Shown: piece after piece, positions 61,995 through 64,000 of the stretch
Layout of the letters: every line of letters starts with the position of its first letter
How positions within the stretch are numbered: position 1 is the first letter of the stretch
From: Verrucomicrobia bacterium ADurb.Bin006
Lineage (GTDB): Bacteria > Verrucomicrobiota > Verrucomicrobiia > Limisphaerales > J093
DNA: 64,000 nucleotides
Assembly (NCBI GenBank): GCA_002071485.1
Contig: MWFF01000190.1
Coordinates: 1 to 64,000 of the forward strand
Direction of reading: 5' to 3'
Translations under genes and position numbers: made by a program
The notes under the pieces: generated by a model
Databases searched by the model: none
Seen by the model: only the letters and a program-made list of their open reading frames with translations
What the model was told of the DNA's origin: nothing

Positions 61995-64000
61995 TTACCA
62001 GCGGAGGCGGTAGAAGCGGCGGGAGTCGCCGGCGGTCGCATGGTCGATCCACACGAGGGGCTGGGTCTCGATGGTGTTGGTGCCCAGAGGCAGCCAGGCG
62101 GCCAGGTTGTTCGAGACTTCGAGGACCTGGGATGAGCCGAGCGGCGCGTCGATGGTCAGCCGCATGCTGCCGGTAGGCGAGAGGGCAACGCCGGTGAACC
62201 TGGCGGGCGGCAGGACCTTGATGGCCGTGGCGGCCTGCGACGCCAATTGGACATGCCAACCCGGCCCCGATGGCTCGAGCCGGACACCGCTGAGCAAATC
62301 GATGGCTACCCTCTGGGGCGCAGCTCCGTCCGGATCCAGTGACACGCTGAACGTGGCCGCGCGAGTGGTCGCACTGTCGTTGAACAAGGTGAAGTAGATG
62401 GCGCCATCGGAAGCGGGGCCGAAGCGCTCGACGAGGATGTTCGGGTTGTCACAGGCGCCCAGGGTGACCGGTTGCCAGCCGGCCTCGGCAATCCGTTTGA
62501 TGATCGGGAGGTAGCGCTTGAAGTACGGGCGATCCCGGTTGTACCAGGTCGGGTTCTGCCAATAGGGATTCTCCGCCGCATTATGGCTGAACATCGACGG
62601 GTAGATGCCATAGAAGAGGCTGCGCTGAAAATACCGTTCGACACGGTTCGTGCCGAAACTGGAGTAGTCGGTGTTCATCAGGAGAAGGTAGGGCTTCTTG
62701 CCGGAGAGGGTGCGCCACAGCGACATTTGGCCGTGGGAAGACGGCGCGTATCGGCCATTGGAAAGCCAGTCGGTTTCGGTGCCCATGACATCGAGCCACG
62801 GGCATAGGAAGCTGAATCGGTAGGGAACCCCGTTGGCGAAGCAGAGTTTGCCGAATTGATGGAGATCGTCGCTGATCCAGCGGGTGAACTCGAAGACGGC
62901 CAGCCCTTTCCAGAGGGCCGGACGGGCGGTTGTCGTGTCGAACGTCAATGGGACCGTGCTGGAAGCGAAGTGTTCGCGACGGAAATTCAGGTCGGCTGTG
63001 ACATATCCCTCGAGTGAGTCGAGGTACTCGCCATCGAGATTGCCCTTGGCGTTCGGACCGTAGAGCGATTCGCGGATGCTGGCATTCCAGTGGACAGTGG
63101 CGGCGTTGGGGTCGGCGGGGAGAAGGGGGTTGGGGTTGAGGCTCCAGACGGCGCCGTTGGCCCACGGCTCATTGCGAAAGAGAAGGCAAGGCTGGCCGGT
63201 GCTATCGAACATCCCGGCGCTGCGCGAGACGATCGCCATCCGCTGCCGGGTGCCGGGGGCGCCCGCGGCGTAGGCGTCCCGAACCTCGAGCGCCGTAGCC
63301 ATTGTGCGCGGAAGTGCCGGGTCCATGGACATCCACCATGTCATGGGTTCCGTGTAGCGGAAACTCAGGATGCCGTTCGCATCGTCAAAGGGGACGTTGT
63401 TGTTGCCTTCGTGATAGCGGAAGCCGAAATCCTGCCAGCCGCTGACTGTGCTCACGTCGGTGAAAGGCATCCAGATTCCCTGGTCTTTCGAACGCACCTC
63501 GAAGTATGCGGGGAACATGGCTGTGTACTTCTCCCACGCGCCGCGGAAACCCCAGCGGGGATCGAATCGAAAGAGGACGAATCGGAACTCCGCGCCGGAG
63601 GGGAACCGGGCGGTTTCGGGCACCAACCCGAGGTCGTAGGCGACAAGCAATTGTTTCGTGCCGGCATGGTAGGCAAGGCGGTACTGCGCTGGCTTCCCCA
63701 TATCGACGGCAAGGGCGAGTCCGGACCGTCCATCGCTGACGCAGGCCAGGGGATAAACGGAATGGCGTCCATTGGCGCCGCAGTTCACACCGACGGTGTT
63801 GCTGAGTTCCTCGGGGGCGGCAACGGGTCTTTGTTCGCGAATATCGTGGCCCCAGCTCCAGCCGACAGCGTCCAGGGGGAGGGCAAACAGGAGCATGATG
63901 GCGCGGTCCGTGCCGGTGGTATCGACCACGGTCCCTGTCACGGCCAGATGATCGGCATTGGTGATGATCGTGGCGCGGAGGAGCAGATTCAGATCCGGAC
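61995..64000 (-). CDS. Large secreted-type protein, putative glycosidase (5' end outside window)
   Basis: The minus strand is open from the right edge (…PDLNLLLRATIITNADHLAV) to a stop at 61995, at least 668 aa; an internal GTG at 63941 is not the start. No family could be named with certainty. Trp/Asp-rich barrel-like stretches (RWGFRGAWEKYTAMFPAYFE, GNLDGEYLDSLEGYVTADLN, LCPWLDVMGTETDWLSNGRY) suggest a glycoside-hydrolase-like TIM barrel, followed by a beta domain (GAIYFTLFNDSATTRAATFS). The last 60 residues (SSQVLEVSNNLAAWLPLGTN to RRFYRLRW) form the C-terminal module common in verrucomicrobial secreted proteins. Catalytic residues cannot be assigned. Confidence 0.75.
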   Translation of the reverse strand, partial: PDLNLLLRATIITNADHLAVTGTVVDTTGTDRAIMLLFALPLDAVGWSWGHDIREQRPVAAPEELSNTVGVNCGANGRHSVYPLACVSDGRSGLALAVDMGKPAQYRLAYHAGTKQLLVAYDLGLVPETARFPSGAEFRFVLFRFDPRWGFRGAWEKYTAMFPAYFEVRSKDQGIWMPFTDVSTVSGWQDFGFRYHEGNNNVPFDDANGILSFRYTEPMTWWMSMDPALPRTMATALEVRDAYAAGAPGTRQRMAIVSRSAGMFDSTGQPCLLFRNEPWANGAVWSLNPNPLLPADPNAATVHWNASIRESLYGPNAKGNLDGEYLDSLEGYVTADLNFRREHFASSTVPLTFDTTTARPALWKGLAVFEFTRWISDDLHQFGKLCFANGVPYRFSFLCPWLDVMGTETDWLSNGRYAPSSHGQMSLWRTLSGKKPYLLLMNTDYSSFGTNRVERYFQRSLFYGIYPSMFSHNAAENPYWQNPTWYNRDRPYFKRYLPIIKRIAEAGWQPVTLGACDNPNILVERFGPASDGAIYFTLFNDSATTRAATFSVSLDPDGAAPQRVAIDLLSGVRLEPSGPGWHVQLASQAATAIKVLPPARFTGVALSPTGSMRLTIDAPLGSSQVLEVSNNLAAWLPLGTNTIETQPLVWIDHATAGDSRRFYRLRW

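Overview
The window is 64 kb of high-GC DNA from a Gram-negative bacterium, most likely of the PVC superphylum and probably Verrucomicrobiota (inference from gene content). The evidence is an LPS-core kinase (WaaP), an RND efflux system with outer-membrane factor, large secreted LamG/Ig proteins with a recurrent C-terminal module ending in FYRLR-like residues, an S46 dipeptidyl-peptidase, DUF1080, signal-bearing Gfo/Idh and sugar-isomerase proteins, and many short palindromic dispersed repeats. No rRNA, tRNA or CRISPR array was seen.

Layout. 1-399: truncated IS1182-type transposase running off the left edge. 0.5-3.3 kb: LPS/polysaccharide operon (pyruvyl transferase, WaaG-like, WaaP-like). 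3.3-6.1 kb: protoporphyrinogen oxidase and two overlapping cyclophilins. 6.2-10.7 kb: Tat-exported sugar isomerase-like protein, S46 peptidase, YchF GTPase. 10.7-16.7 kb: tripartite RND efflux operon. 16.8-19.4 kb: D-lactate dehydrogenase-like protein and pyruvate kinase. 19.6-26.1 kb: a tightly coupled five-gene cluster that looks like an uncharacterised isoprenoid/terpenoid pathway: a 2x[4Fe-4S] protein, a radical SAM enzyme, a DUF116-polyprenyl synthase fusion, a small alpha/alpha-barrel protein without DxDD, and a class II terpene cyclase with an intact DADD motif. This is the best candidate for an undescribed system. 26.1-28.7 kb: asnS, repeats, tcdA.

28.8-39 kb is mixed: a truncated acetate kinase fused to a truncated PduL, homospermidine synthase, an Ogt methyltransferase carrying a 183-bp in-frame repeat insertion, a Gfo/Idh protein, a triple UspA protein, and a restriction-modification locus with a Zn-ribbon methyltransferase and a PIN protein. 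39.2-46.0 kb is one long transcription unit: rhaA, an NCS1-like permease, a 57-aa membrane protein, rhaT, a divergent EtfB/EtfA pair and a lipid kinase. It suggests rhamnose uptake and isomerisation, with an electron-transfer step whose partner is not in view.

46.3-64 kb holds secreted polysaccharide- and phosphodiester-degrading functions (GH43, LamG/Ig protein, double GDPD, UroD-like, DUF1080, CBM9/Ig protein, a putative glycosidase running off the right edge), interrupted by a MoeB-like enzyme, N-acetylglutamate synthase and an L,D-transpeptidase. Several repeat families are scattered through the window. Palindromes overlap stop codons at three genes, a three-copy family has inserted in frame in ogt and supplies the start of a secreted protein, and a 150-180 bp block occurs as an inverted pair 34 kb apart.
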